Counted from the first letter of the stretch, positions 1 through 12,607 are shown. The stretch: DNA of 64,000 nt from Lasiodiplodia sp. COLG20 (GCA_009801085.1 VNWV01000001.1:3658001-3722000); one strand, 5' to 3'. The notes: generated by a model from the sequence alone, not told the origin. Numbers and translations: made by a program.

Positions 1-747
1 TCTAGACCGCCAAAATGCATGCACGAAAAAAGTAAGTGTGCGGAGTGGTGGTGGAGTGGCACGAATGGGGCACAGAGATACGAAGTGCACGGCCAGGCCC
101 AGAAAGAGCCCGGTGGATCGGAGCGTGCAGAAGACGGGAATAAAACATTTGATACAAAACAGCTGCGGTTGGCTGTGATGCAACAGCAGCGCCGATATCG
201 CTCCTGCGGCGCCGTTCAGACGGCGCCGCACGAGCTTTGCCGACCACGACTTGACTCCCGAGGTCCAATGCCAGCAAAACCACCCGCATCTTCAGTCCGC
301 TGTCGGCGATGCCCCTGGCTTTGCCATGCGGATCGAAAGCCCGTGATAAGCAGGCCAGAAGCTTGGTCCACGCACAGGCGCGGCTACAACGGCAACCAAC
401 CCGCAAGAAGGCGCCCAAGCCCCAAATGCTTCGGTGATCCGCGATCCACCCGCCTCAGAGTCCACCCCGAAGTGGACTTTCATTACCATCTGTCAGAAAT
501 CTTTCAATTCACCGGTGCTAGGATCTGCATCTTTGACAACCTTCGAAATTGACTCATAAGCAAATGCATTCCTCGCCATTCGCTCGTGTTTTTTAAACTC
601 AAGTGCACTGCCTGTGGTTGATGCAACATCAGCTTGTAGCAGCTTCCATGTCTTCGTTTCCGATTCTTCATGTATAAGAAGCCTTGACCGTGATATTCTC
701 CGGTTTTATCATTTTCCAATAACAGTCTCTTGGCTGCCTCGCACGCA
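1..747. other. Intergenic, upstream of the MFS gene
   Basis: I recognise no gene here. Open frames exist on both strands (for example about 19-552 on the plus strand), but their translations are low-complexity, rich in Arg/Ser/Pro, and match no family I know. The last 150 bases carry TC-rich stretches that would suit the promoter of the transporter starting at 748. Confidence 0.5.
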
Positions 748-2618
748 ATGTCCCGCTTCGAGCCCATCTCCGCGCCCAGCGCCGCGGTCGAAGAGGGTCA
801 GGAGGACACACCCACACCACGCCCGCCTCCACAAGCAAAAGCCAAGACGTCGCCGCCCTCGGGAGCGGACCGTCGCGGATCGGACGCCGATGGCATCGAT
901 CTGGAGAAGCAAGCGACCGTCGACGAGGCCAGACCCACCCTTGAGCACACCATCTCCCATGTCCCGACGCACGACATCGCCCACGTCCCCACCACCCAAA
1001 CCGGCGGCCCGCCTATTAGCGACGAAATCTACGACAGGTTCTCGCTGACCCGCAAAAACATCATAACGGCTGACCTCTCTTTCTGCGGCTTCCTGGCGCC
1101 CATCTCCAGCACCACTGTGCTCGCAGCCATCCCCGAAGTCGCCGAGACGTACGGTAGCAATGGTACAACGATAAATATCAGCAATGCTCTGTACATGTTA
1201 TTCATGGGTGTCTCGCCCATGTTCTGGGGGCCCATTGGCCAAGTGTACGGTAGAAGATGGGTACGTACGCACAAAACACTTTTCTTTTCGCCCATGAATA
1301 TTTCGATTGAACCGCTGGTCTAATTTCCATTCCGCAGGCCTCTCTCGGCAGCGCAGCGCTCTTCACTGCCTTCTCCGTCGGCACGGCGCTGGCACCCAAC
1401 CTCGCCTCCTTCTTCATCTTCCGCATCATGACCGCCTTCCAAGGCACCTCCTTCCTGATCATCGGCTCCGCCTGCATCGGCGACATCTTCCGACCCGTAA
1501 GCCACAACTCCCTCCCCCCCTCCCCTCCTCTCCTCCCCCCACTAACACCGCTTCTCCAGACCGAACGCGGCACAGCCCTCTCCTGGTTCCTGTCGGGCAC
1601 GCTGGTCGGGCCGGCCTTCGGGCCCTTCATCGGCGGCATCATCGTGACGTTCCGGTCGTGGCGCGACATCTTCTGGCTGCAGACGGCGCTGGGCGGCTTC
1701 GGCTGCGTGCTGATTTTGTTCTTCCTGCCCGAGACGACGCACTACAAGCGGTCGGTCGAGTTCCAGGGCCTGAAAGCCGCCGACAAGGCGGCCAAGATGT
1801 GGCAGTGGACGAACCCGTTCCGCGTGCTCAAGCTGTACCGCTACCCGAACCTCATTACTGTCGTAAGTTTTGCCCCTGCCCCACCCCCCGTTGCCTCTTC
1901 CCCACCAGGCAAGTCTGACACGCGCAACCAACAGGGCCTCGCCTCCTCCTCCCTCGTCTGGAACATGTACTCGCTCCTCACCCCCATCCGCTACGTCCTC
2001 AACCCGCGCTTCCACCTCACCTCGCCCATCCAATCCGGCCTCTTCTACATCGCGCCGGGCTGCGGCTACCTTTTCGGCACCTTCTTCGGCGGCCGCTGGG
2101 CCGACCACATCGTGCACCGCTACATCCGCAAGCGCGCCGGCGAGCGCGTGCCGGAAGACCGACTCAATTCCTGCCTGCCCTTCCTCGGCGGCGTGATACC
2201 TGCGTGCATGCTCGTCTACGGGTGGAGCATCGAGATGGAGAAGGGCGGGATACCGCTGCCGGTGATAGTCATGTTCCTGCAGGGCGTCGCGCAGCTGTTT
2301 TGCTTTCCGAGTCTGAATACGTATTGTTTGGACGTCATGCAGGCGCAGAGCGCGGAGGTGGTGGCCGGGAATTATGTTATTAGGTATGTGTTTGCGGCGC
2401 TGGGCAGCGCGCTGTGTCTGCCAGCTATCGAGGTGATTGGGGTCGGGTGGTTCTCGACCATCTCGGCGGGCTTCCTGTTCGCGGCGATGGTGTTGACGTG
2501 GTTGACGACGATTTACGGAAGGCAATGGAGAGACGACGTGGATGCGAAGAAGAAGGCGAGGAAGGTCGAGGGGAGGGAGAGGAGGGAGGAGCGGAAGCGC
2601 GCTGAGGCCGCCGCGTGA
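748..2618 (+). CDS. MFS transporter, DHA1-like (drug:H+ antiporter type)
   Basis: Plasma-membrane major facilitator, probably exporting drugs, organic acids or other small molecules in exchange for protons. I place four exons at 748-1260, 1338-1496, 1560-1862 and 1935-2618, giving 552 residues, the usual length for a 12-TM DHA1 protein. The start is the ATG at 748; the in-frame TTG at 730 is not a plausible eukaryotic start. Residues 1-100 are a Pro/Asp-rich cytosolic tail. TM1 follows (FLAPISSTTVLAAIP), then the loop 2-3 motif GPIGQVYGRRW, the central segment GTLVGPAFGPFIGG and a lysine-rich cytosolic C-terminus. Introns 2 (63 bp) and 3 (72 bp) are multiples of three without a stop, so retention would stay in frame. 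The substrate cannot be told from sequence, and no biosynthetic cluster surrounds the gene. Confidence 0.85.
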
Positions 2619-5299
2619 GGTGTGAGGTTGTGGCTGAGGGCGGAAAGCCTATTGCGCCACCCGTCCCCGCGCTTCCGACCTGTTGGCGCACGCAAGCACG
2701 GGCTTTGGACTCAGAATGACCGACGGCAGCGGGCCTGATGAGGGAAGAAAAAATTGCATGGAATCGCACGAACTACGGTAAGGTAGAGGAGGATGAAAGA
2801 CATAGACTGGTGCATTTAGAGGATGGGTTCGGTTGATGTTTCATTGTCATTCGGGAAGACGATAGGTCTTCGGACTTGGTTTGTTTTCAATCTGCGTTCT
2901 GATTTCTTTTCCTTTTCTTTGCATCTGGCTTTCTATTCTCTTGCAGAGACACTGAGAGCTTTCACTTTGATTATGTTTGTAGTGAGGATACCCGGAGGCT
3001 GAACATATGACGACGACGATGCGTATGAGAATGGAAATTTATGAAATAGAAAATGGTTTAGCTTACAACTTCGTTGGGAAATCATCGTGGTGGGGCAGGA
3101 AGCCAGAGTGCAACCTCGATATGGGTGAGAGTGTGACAATGCATGCACATGTGGTCAACAGAGTTGTGTCATGAGGCTGTTCGACCACCGAGACACCGGA
3201 GACAGCCGTTGACATGCAGACCGATGGTCTCGCCCCATGATTGGTGTTGCTTTCGGGACTCCGCATTTTGCCTCTGCATCCCGATGAGGCCGAGACAAAT
3301 CTCCAGAAGGACCTCGTACCGCGTTGAGTTTTGTTCGTATCCGCTGTACGTCGGTCTCGCAGTTAGTATTAATATGAGACTGTTAATGCAGAGAAGGGCA
3401 GAGAAGTAACAGAAAGGGGGGAGAATATCAACCGGTCAACGGCTGAGGTTTGCCGGGAGTGGTGCATTTAGGAAAAGGGCGGTTGTGCAAAAGAAATAGT
3501 GGTCGCACAATCGACCTTCAGCAATTTTATTGTTGAAGACTAGAAGATGTTTGATTAGATGAATCTTCAATTGGGAAGGTTAACGCGGATCTTGCTGTAG
3601 GTGTCGCGAGGAGACGTGACACCGCGGAAGCGTGAGGCGCACGGTCCGCCCCATGTCGTGCTACTGAATTCGGGAAAGGCGGGACGGAAGGCTTGCAGCA
3701 TCTAAACCGCACCGCGGGTCCATGTTACGAAATGGCTTTGAGAGCGAGTACAGCTCCGACGCGGCAACCTGCTTGAGATGACAGCAGTTGTTTGTCCCAA
3801 GACACGAGCGGGGAAGGGTTTCGTCGGCCAGTGGAATGGATCGCTGACCTGTGCCATGTGCGACTCGACCTGGGATTCGAGGAAACAAATTGTTCAAGAT
3901 GGCATCTGTGGCCTCGTGAGACGGAATTCCACAGAATCTACCCTTGAGATTGCCACGAGATGACGAGATAAGAATAGTTCAAGATCCCTGCTGTGCTGTC
4001 TCGCCATATCTGGAATTCTCGCCTCGTCCTGTGAAGTGATGATGCCGTCTCAGGCAAGACGCACAGACGCAGGCAGGGGAGGCGATTCAAGACGAGGCTT
4101 CCTTGCGACCGATCGAACCCGTAAAAGTTAATCGCGTCAAGCTTTCGCGATCAGAGCATCGGTCGGTGTGCTCTGTGATGGGCGTGGCGGTGGTGATGAA
4201 GATTGGCGGGGGCTGGTGGAGGGGCTGGGTACGATGGAGGCGGGGCGCCAACTGGCAACGATTTCCGCGATCCACAAAAGGAGCGAGTATCAGTGGAGAG
4301 CTGCAGCCGTCAGCCCAGCCGGGAGTCGGGCCCTAGATGCGCGCACGACTCGCAGCGGCTTGTGAGCTGAGCTGCAGGAGGGCGACGCGAGATGAGCAGA
4401 TGCGACGGCACGCGCTCGCGGCAGCACAACATTGCTGGATCGCGTACTATTCTTGCCGACATTCCACGGGTGTGCGAGGGCGCGGGAGATCTGGATGCGA
4501 AGCAAACGCAAAGTAGCGGCGGCATGCTTCGCGGCCGCTATGATTTGCGCATTGAGCCGCTGAGATGAGCCAAGCGCAGAGCCAAGCCGTGGACTTCGCA
4601 CCGTCTGGGCCTGTGCCTCGTCGCCGGCCGGGAACGCGTCTGACAGTCTGCAAGGCTCACGCAGGCGACCGCTGGTTGCGGCTGCACCAGCACTCCCCAT
4701 CGCGGCTGCCGTGCTGCCCGGCGCCAATCATGACGTCGCGCCACGGCCCACGCGCGCAACGGCGCAGACAGCCCGACTCACTGACTTTGGCTGCGCCGCT
4801 GCTGTTCTCACCCGCGCCAGCGCCATTGGGCCCGGTCGCCGCTCGTTCGTCGTAGTGCTCACTCGATCTTGCAGGCCAGCGTCTGCGCGCCACGTTTCAG
4901 CGCGCTCTCCCTGCGCGCGTCGGTGAGCTGCCGCTTCCTGTTCCTGACGTGCAAAGGAGGTAGGTGCGACTAGGCAAGCGCGGGTGCGACCATCACGGTA
5001 GCACCGCAGATCCCTCCGCCAAACAACGCGCCTTCCGCGCCCTTGGGCTCTGCGTTTGCCCGTTGCGCTTCGGCAGTAAGCGCATTGATCCATCATCCGA
5101 CCATCCTTGGCAGGGCTCCACTTCCTATCCGTTCGTTCTCTAGGTCGTGCTTGCCTCCCCACAACCTCTCCACACTCTCCTTTAAATCGTCTAGCCGGCC
5201 CAGCCTCCCGCCACTCTTTTCCTTTCCTTTTCCTATATCAGCCAACGGGAGGACGCTCATCCGGCCTCTCTTTTCCCTCTTTCAAGATCCTCCGCCGCC
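2619..5299. other. Intergenic 2.7 kb
   Basis: This holds the 3' region of the transporter gene and the promoter side of the S41 protease gene. Several open frames of 60-145 codons occur (for example about 4290-4727 minus), but they overlap in conflicting frames and resemble no family. I see no tRNA, transposon or rRNA. Confidence 0.5.
5105..5299 (+). promoter_or_regulatory. Pyrimidine-rich leader of the S41 protease gene
   Basis: The plus strand from about 5105 to 5290 is strongly C+T rich, with runs such as TTTTCCTTTCCTTTTCC near 5217. It ends directly in GCCGCC followed by the ATG at 5300. CT-rich stretches just upstream of the start are a common feature of well-expressed filamentous fungal promoters, and GCCGCC is a good initiation context. 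The exact transcription start is not visible. Confidence 0.45.
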
Positions 5300-7672
5300 A
5301 TGAAGGTTCCCTCGCTCACCCTGGCGGCCGCCGCCCTGGCCACCTTGGCCGCCGCCTCTCCCTTGACCACCTCTAATGCCGCACCCTTTGCAAAGCTTCA
5401 CGCCAGGCAGAACGAGACGGGAACTCCATGCTCGGTGCTCAGCTCCGTCGTCAACAATGCCAAGTCTACTGCTACTCCCACGGTCCCGGCCTCTCTCGCC
5501 TACGACTGCCTCATGAGCGCCCCGCTCAACAAGACGGCCGCCATTGAGCTCATCGACTCCATGAAGCCCTACCTCACCTGGCAGAGCACCCAGTCCTACC
5601 TCAAGAACCCGCCCGCCGAGTACGCCGAGAAGGTCCAGCCTGCCGTCGACCTCTTCAAGGGCCTTGACGATCTGGCTGCCAAGGTCAATGCTGACGACTT
5701 CTTCGGCGAGTATGAGTTCGGCTGGGCTCTCTACACCCTCATCCTCTCTGCCCACGACGGTCATCTGGTCTACGTTCCTGACTCGGTTGGCGCCATCGTC
5801 ACTTGGGGAAGGCCTATTTCTCTCGTTTCCATCTCCGAGGACGGCAAGAAGCTTCCTGTCCCTTTCGTCTACCAAGACATCCTGGCTGCTTCATTCCCCA
5901 ATTCCACCTACACGCCCTCAGCCGTGCTGAAGATCAACGGTGAAGATGCCGCCACCTACCTCGAGAAGATCAGCCAGTACGGCTCGCTTCAGGACCGTGA
6001 TGCTCTGTACAACAACGTCATGTACAGCTTGCCCCAGATCCAGCTTGGCTCCACTGGCGCCAGCACTGGCATGTTCTCTGGAGGCGGTCGTGGTCGCTGG
6101 GTCTACCCTGGTCCCGAGACCAAGATCGAATACGCCAACGGCACCACCAAGACCTACGAGAACTTTGCCCGTGTCCTGGTCTCGTTCCGCGGTGTTGAGA
6201 ACGGCACTGCTCTGAGCGACCGCTACTTCCTCTACGCCTCCGGAGCCAGTGACCACGCCATGGCCATGGCCGCTGACGCCAAGGACAAGTCCCGTATCCA
6301 AGCTGCCAACATGAACGTCGATGGCCCCACGGATGATACTTCCGTCAATCAGAATGTGCACATCGCCGCTGCTGATGATGCTGCCGCCACGACCACCGCT
6401 CGCGCTCGTGCCACACCCGCTCCTGGCTATCCCACTCCCGTTGCCTACCAGAGAAACAACCTCATCGCCGGCTACTACCTCGAGGGCGAAGGCTACGACG
6501 ATGTTGCTGTCTTGTCCGTTCCTTCCTTCGTCAGCTCCAGCTATGCCGAACTCGAATTCCAGCGCATCGGCACCCAATTCATCCTCGGTGCCAAGGCCGA
6601 TGGCAAGAAAAAGCTCATCATCGATCTCAGCGCAAATGGAGGCGGTACCATTCTCCAGGGCTACGACATGTTCAAGCAGCTCTTCCCCTCCCTCTTGCCG
6701 TACGGTGGCACCCGTTTCAGGGCCCACGAGACTCTTGACCTTCTCGGCCAGAAGTTCTCTTACCTCTCCGAAGGCTTCCCCCGTGACCCTGAGATAGTGC
6801 AGGAGAACTACACGATGGCCGACATTGTCTCCAGCGTCTTCAACTACCGCACGGACACCGATGTTGACTACAAGCCCTTCACGTCTTGGGCGGAGAAGTT
6901 TGGTCCTCATGCGAACGAATACGACAACTTCACCTCCATCATCCGCTGGAACATGTCCGACCCGCTCAACGTTTTGAACAGCGGCGGTATCGAGATCAGC
7001 GGATATGGAAACCGCAGCAACTTCACGGATCAGCCTTTTGAGTCTACCAACATCGTCCTCCTTTACGACGGCTACTGCGCATCAACCTGTGCCATTTTCT
7101 CGGAACTGATGCGCCAGCAAGGCAACGTGTCATCCATTGTCCTTGGTGGACGTCCTCAGTACGCTGAACAACAGTCCGTTGGTGGTGTCAAGGGCTTCAA
7201 CAACTTCAACTGGGCCGCTATCCAACAGTGGGTCTATGAGGCCTATGAGTACGCCAACCCCGATGAGCAGGCCAAGTACAACGCCTCGTACCAGGCCAAC
7301 TACGCCAGCTACATCCCCTTCAACCGTGCCGCCACTGACCCCAACGTCAATGTTCGTGATGGCCTTCGTGAGGGCGATGCCGCTGGCACTCCACTCCAGT
7401 TCACCTATGAGCCGGCCGACTGCCGCATCTTCTACACCGCCGAGATGACGCTCGACATGACGGCCGTCTGGAAGGCTGCCGCTGACAGCAAGTGGAGCGA
7501 CAACAAGCACTGCGTTGCTAGTAGTGCGGGCTACAAGAGGAGCGATCAGCTTAGCAGGAGGGCCCAGGTGCCGCGCATGGCCAAGCGTGACTCCTCTTTC
7601 GAGGAGAGCCTGAAGCTCTTCACCGACGTGACTGCTATCCGCTTTGACGGTGATGCTTTCATGGCACCTTGA
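5300..7672 (+). CDS. Secreted peptidase S41 family protein (CPAF/UstP-like)
   Basis: Extracellular serine endopeptidase of the C-terminal-processing-protease type, in one intronless exon of 790 residues. A signal peptide is clear (MKVPSLTLAAAALATLAAAS, cleavage near residue 20), and many N-x-S/T sites suggest N-glycosylation. A CPAF-like PDZ-type region spans roughly residues 130-330. The S41 catalytic part is about 370-700, with the strand-loop DLSANGGGT and the nucleophile motif YCASTCAIF, where the catalytic serine is Ser595. The overall layout matches fungal S41 proteins such as UstP of the ustiloxin RiPP cluster. No precursor peptide, UstY-like or P450 gene lies nearby, so a role in RiPP maturation is not supported and general extracellular proteolysis is the simpler reading. 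The start ATG sits in an ideal context. Confidence 0.85.
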   Translation: MKVPSLTLAAAALATLAAASPLTTSNAAPFAKLHARQNETGTPCSVLSSVVNNAKSTATPTVPASLAYDCLMSAPLNKTAAIELIDSMKPYLTWQSTQSYLKNPPAEYAEKVQPAVDLFKGLDDLAAKVNADDFFGEYEFGWALYTLILSAHDGHLVYVPDSVGAIVTWGRPISLVSISEDGKKLPVPFVYQDILAASFPNSTYTPSAVLKINGEDAATYLEKISQYGSLQDRDALYNNVMYSLPQIQLGSTGASTGMFSGGGRGRWVYPGPETKIEYANGTTKTYENFARVLVSFRGVENGTALSDRYFLYASGASDHAMAMAADAKDKSRIQAANMNVDGPTDDTSVNQNVHIAAADDAAATTTARARATPAPGYPTPVAYQRNNLIAGYYLEGEGYDDVAVLSVPSFVSSSYAELEFQRIGTQFILGAKADGKKKLIIDLSANGGGTILQGYDMFKQLFPSLLPYGGTRFRAHETLDLLGQKFSYLSEGFPRDPEIVQENYTMADIVSSVFNYRTDTDVDYKPFTSWAEKFGPHANEYDNFTSIIRWNMSDPLNVLNSGGIEISGYGNRSNFTDQPFESTNIVLLYDGYCASTCAIFSELMRQQGNVSSIVLGGRPQYAEQQSVGGVKGFNNFNWAAIQQWVYEAYEYANPDEQAKYNASYQANYASYIPFNRAATDPNVNVRDGLREGDAAGTPLQFTYEPADCRIFYTAEMTLDMTAVWKAAADSKWSDNKHCVASSAGYKRSDQLSRRAQVPRMAKRDSSFEESLKLFTDVTAIRFDGDAFMAP

Positions 7673-9004
7673 GCGATGTTGAGCGATGTTCTTTTCTTCT
7701 TTTCTCTGCTTCTTCACCCAACTTCCTATTACCTTTCTTTCCTATGGACTTAATTCTCACCAGCGATTCTTCATCAGGGTAGGTAGACGGGTAGTACTGA
7801 TACCAACTTCACGAACGGAAAAGTTTTCATGCATGCATGGGAGACGAGGCTTCTAATGTTTGTTACCCTGTATTCTTTTTTTACCTGTAATGTTTACTTC
7901 TGCATGGAGTGACAGAGTGAAGGCAGAAGTGGGACAGCAGCATGGGTACTAGCTACCTTTTTGCATGAGATGATGATCATGATGGCAAGACAAACCAGCA
8001 TTCACGGTAGCCATAGAGCTCAATGATTGTCAAAACAATGATATTGATTAGACATTACCCTTTGTGTTTGCCTGAATTGTGATATTTTCGTATCTGCAAT
8101 CTTAGCTTTGAGTATGGTGGCGATCTTCTTGATGTTCTGTATCAATGCCAGAAATGCTCCGAGGCACACTACTTCTAACTAATCGAAGACTCTGCAATGA
8201 TGTGATTCTCCCCGAGGAACATATACAAAGCACAAGTCTCACCCGAATGTGTAGAGCTAGCTACCCGGTCAATTTGGGAAGCACAAAGAACACTTCGCGA
8301 CGATCGCTTCACCGACTACAATGTGAATACATAAAATCTCAATTCAACTCATTATACAAATAACATTAAACGTTCCTTTCACATCACCCATGAAGAGAAT
8401 GAAAAGGTACAAGTCAGAAGGGGGAAAAAACAATCATTACGCGAGGCGTAAATCGTCGTCGAGCGAATGAGATAGTGACAGACATACAGCAAACGGAGAT
8501 ACTGGAACCACACGAATAAAGAGAACAGCGCGTGCGAGCGTGCGAACGTGCATGCGTGCGTCTATAAGATGCTTATGAAAGACCGCGGATGGTGGGGAGC
8601 CGTTGCGAGCCGTGCATTATCATATCATCGACTTTCGTTCAGAAGCAACTCACGAAGAAAAAGAGTCAACAAAAGGAAGCGTCCCGACGTGAAGTCAGGC
8701 GCAAAAGAAGAAGAGAAGAAGAAGAAGCATAGGAATAAAGTTTTGAAGGCTGCGTGACGGCCATTAGGGCGTAAGAAGGTTGTTGGTTGTTGTATGTAGA
8801 TAGAGGTAAGGTAGTAGAGTAGGTAGGTAGTAGGTAGTAGATAGGTAGACGTCAGATGAAGACTGATCTTTCGAAAAGAACAGAGCCATGAGAAAAACAT
8901 GGCAGGATATCAAGAAAACAAATAACGAAACAGAAAAAGATTTCCCCAGGAAAAAAGATTCGATGCAGCCAACCAAGAAACTTTTCTTGAAAAAATGCCT
9001 CTTT
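7673..9004. other. Intergenic 1.3 kb between convergent genes
   Basis: This is the 3' side of both the S41 gene (+) and the serine-rich membrane protein gene (-). It is AT-rich, with a purine-rich stretch near 8640-8750 and a GTAG-type microsatellite. I see no coding potential beyond short low-complexity frames. Confidence 0.5.
8796..8849. repeat. GTAG-type microsatellite
   Basis: The plus strand is an imperfect run built from GTAG, GTAGTA and ATAG units (for example GTAGGTAGGTAGTAGGTAG near 8819). This is a simple sequence repeat in the intergenic 3' region with no apparent function. Confidence 0.75.
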
Positions 9005-11633
9005 TTACCTCGTATAAACCACTGCGAGCGCGACGACAGCCGCGATGACGCAGAGTCCGACGAAGGACATGACTCTATTCACTCTCCGCCACCATCTGGC
9101 CTTGTGCCATAATCTTTCCTCTTGAGCCCAGTCCCTCTGGTGCAATTGCGTCTTGTTTCGTAGATCCAGGCCCAGCCCCCCTTCAATATTAGTTTCATTT
9201 CCCATCATGAGGGCGCCCCCACCAGCAGCGGTGCTCGGCGCCGACGTCGGCTGCAACTCGGTTGCGCGTTCCTTGCCCTTGCCGGTGCCGCCGTGGTACT
9301 TCTCGATCATCGCCTTCTCGTTCTCCAGGCGCTCGAACTCGTCGTTGGGCCGCATCGGGAGCGGGATGATCGCCGCGATGAACCAGCACAGCGGCAGGAC
9401 GAAGCCGAGCGCGAAGAGCACGATGTATTTGTTGGCGGGCGCGCCGAGCGCCTGATCCATGCTCGGCGCCGTCCACACGCTTAGCGTGATGCTCTTGCGG
9501 TTGCGACGCAATCTCGGTGTGAAGGATTCCCTTCCGCCCGCTGTCGGAGGAACGCTCCGCGTTCCGGCCGTGTCGGCACGAGTGCGGCCGCTCGCGCCCT
9601 GAGGCTGTTGAGAGGGTTTCCGCTGCGGCGGCGCAGCGGAGATGGAATCCTGAGAATCGTACGGCATGATGTTCGATCCCAGGGAGAGGTGGCCGGAGTA
9701 AGATCCCGAGTGGTCGCGGTGGTGCGGACGGCGCCGCGGCGACCAGATGGGGTGGATGGGGAAATTGGCCTCGGTCGGTGAGCGGCTGGTGCCAGAGTGC
9801 ATGGTTGCAGAGCGGCTGGGAAGCGGGCTATTGCTTGGGGAACTGGAAGAGTCGGTGGCCAGGGAGACACGTTCGCTGCGACGGTAGTATAGCCTAAGTA
9901 AAATTAGCTCCCCTTCGTTCAGATAGCCAACCATTCCTGAGCATGTGCGACACTTACCTCGCCCATTGTGGGATGCTATTGGCGAAGAAGCTGGTGTAAG
10001 AGCTACGATCCGACGCGGCAGTGTCTGGACGCCCATCATTGGACAAGTTCCCATTCGAACCTCTCCGAAACAGACCAGACCGCTGAAGGCGCAGAGGCTG
10101 AGGATTCAGCTCTCCGACGGTATCGTTACCCTCTTCCGAATGCCGGCTTTCTAACTGACCAGTTCCACTTCTTGATCCAGCAAATACAGGGCGGGGCCAC
10201 ACTGAAAATTCGCTCGGGGTTGAGGGAACGTCTGGGCGGCTTTCGGACGAGCGATGCTCAGACGAAGTCCACGGATCAGACGAGCCGTAACTACCCATTG
10301 TCTGTCTCCTGTTTGAACGAGTCATTCCGCTGAGAGCCATTGTGCTGGCTACCGAACCGGTGCGCGGCTCGGAGACCGACTCGATGGTTGAAAGCGGAGG
10401 GCTCCATTTGTACCTCCTTGGCGGGGATTCGGGCTCTTGCATAGGAGGCGGAGGTGCGAAAAAGCGATGAGACCATTCCTCGCCAGAAGATGTGGGATAG
10501 TGTATAACAGAGTTATCCTCGATTGACCGGTTTTCATGCGAAGTGCCAAGCGGACTTGTTGCTGACCGCGGACGGCCGCTGGGCTCCCCACTGCTGAATG
10601 ACTGGTCCGAAGCTTCCCTGAGATTTGCTCTCGAGGGTCTTCTGTTAACAGTATGGGTAGAGGATAAACTGCGAACGCTGTTGGAGCCCCTAGTCGGGGG
10701 CCGCTCGGGCTCGTCGGAGTCGGAACCGTGGCGGACGTAATTACTACCGCGGGTCGGCGGTCTGTCATCGGACGCTGATCCAGAGGCGCTTGCCCAGAAG
10801 CTTTGCTGATTATCAGAGTCCTTTCCGCGGGTGGATGGTCGATCAGCTGGCGAGTCGCGTGAAGAGAAGTTTGAAGAGAAAGAGCTGAAAGAACCACGAA
10901 CCTTGTGGTGGTAGGTCAGAGTGGGGGTGGAAGCGTCGGAATTCTCAAACGAAGTTTCTGTTGTATCGTTGGAATAATCTTCAGCGAGATGCGAAGTTTC
11001 CTGGGAGGGGATAAATGACGTTTCCGCTGTTGTGGACGAAGACGGAATTACAGCACGCACAGTCGGCGCAACCGGAGGCTTCTCTTCTGCTTCCGTAAGC
11101 AACCCTAGACTTCCGATGCTGTCATGCTTCCTGTCGGAAAATGAGGGCAGAGGCGAAGTGGGCGGGGTGGTGCCTTGGGAAAAGCGGTTGTTGTAAGACG
11201 GAGATGACGGTGCAGCCAGCGTGTTCAGCGTCTCCGCAGTAGACGTCGTCGTTGACGTCGACACGCGATAAGACGCGGAAGACTGGCGTGGCTGTGATGC
11301 CGACGCCGTAGGACCCAGGCCTTCGTAGCGAGCCGCCATTCGCTGCACAAACGATCCCCGTTGCGAGTCTGCTCCAGGACTGGCGGAGCGTCCCGCATCT
11401 GAAACAGGCGAGGCGAGGCCATCCTGACGTGATCCTTGCGCGGAAGCAGGCGAGAGGATTTGCGACGGCCCTGACGAGTAGGGGGATTTTCCATAGACAG
11501 GCGAGCCTGGGTCCTCGACAATACGAATGGTGGGCCCGCCGGGGGCGGTGGTTGTGTGGGAGGCGGGACGGGCAGCGCGTGGAGTTGACGGCGGCGATGA
11601 TGAATATGAGTCGGATGTAGGCTGGGAAGACAT
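9005..11633 (-). CDS. Serine-rich two-TM membrane protein (function unknown)
   Basis: Two exons (11633-9958 and 9893-9005) joined across a 64-bp intron (donor GTAAGT, acceptor TTACTTAG) give about 854 residues. The start is the ATG at 11633 (MSSQPTSDSYSSS); the frame is open upstream only from a TTG. Residues 1-700 are disordered, rich in Ser, Thr, Pro and Arg with many S-P and R-x-x-S sites, so heavy phosphorylation is likely. Near the C-terminus lies a hydrophobic segment (YIVLFALGFVLPLCWFIAAI), then an acidic/basic linker containing FERLENEKAMIEKYH, then a second TM segment ending the protein (VMSFVGLCVIAAVVALAVVY). I recognise this as a conserved Pezizomycotina serine-rich protein with a membrane-anchored C-terminus, but know no biochemical role for it. 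Confidence 0.75.
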
Positions 11634-12607
11634 GTCTCTCCCCGGCCTACTATGGGAATGGGGCGGGGGCAAATGCTCGGGGAACAGGCGCAAGACCGGG
11701 TCGAAGAGACATTAAATTAGAAAAGCGGCGGCTGCAAAAATCCTGGGAAATAGATATGCAAGAATAGTAATAGGTGCAGAGAGCGACTTGTAGTTAGAAA
11801 AGCATTGCAAAGGGGAGAGAATTGGTCGTGTTGGCGCTGGGGGCCGCGCGAGGGAGCGAAACGACGTCTGAGGTTTTGAAAGTTTGGGGTCGGCGGGCAG
11901 CGTCTGGCTGTAAATATTCAGGAGGCCTTAGCAGCGCCGGCGCACTCTGCGAAACAGGCCTGCAGCTGCAACTAGGGGGGCACGGACGCAGGAAGAGGCC
12001 GAGGGCACGGGGCGTATGAGAGGCGCGCGCTGGACTCGGGGCGGCGCGCACACTGGAGGATGAGATTGCAAACGGGCAGCTGCGCGGACGGGACGACGTT
12101 GGAGTAAGGACGACGGCCGGTGCGAGAGAGGAGAACAGTAGATCTTCACTTGCTGGCCGGCGACAGCGAAACGTGCCTGCACGCCCTGGACGCGTGGTGG
12201 CCCAGGAGGTGCTGGTGTGCATTGGCGAGATTGGACGGACATGGCGGCCGTTATCGATACTACCAGTCGCCCGCGGGCCGGCGATTGGTGCTGCAGTGGA
12301 TGCGGAGAGATTGGCCGACACGGGACGAGTGGCTGGTGGCTAGCTGCCGAGCGGCCGAGTCTGCTGAGGCGCGCGCGCGTCTGGAGTGGGATCGTTTGGC
12401 GGTTAATCTGTGAGGCTTGAGCGCTAGCGCCGGTCGGGGCGCCTCGCTCCGGCAATTGCGGATTCGCTGCAAGGGCCAGCCGCCCACTACGACAATGACG
12501 AACGCGGATGCACAAAGAGCACACGACCCAGCGAGCGTTCTTCTGCTGCCTCCCTCCGCCTGCACTGCTCTCCGAACGGCGTAGCGCCGACCCTCGCGAC
12601 CTCCCCC
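11634..12607. other. Divergent intergenic region, 1 kb
   Basis: This is the shared upstream region of the serine-rich membrane protein gene (-) and rce1 (+). It is GC-rich. Conflicting low-complexity frames occur on both strands, but nothing recognisable as a gene. Confidence 0.5.

Noticed and set aside
1542..2525. A 327-codon minus-strand frame opposite the MFS gene
   Set aside because: Antisense shadow of a GC-rich coding region; the plus strand has transporter motifs and matching splice sites.
5918..6910. A 330-codon minus-strand frame inside the S41 gene
   Set aside because: Antisense shadow; the plus strand has a signal peptide and S41 catalytic motifs.
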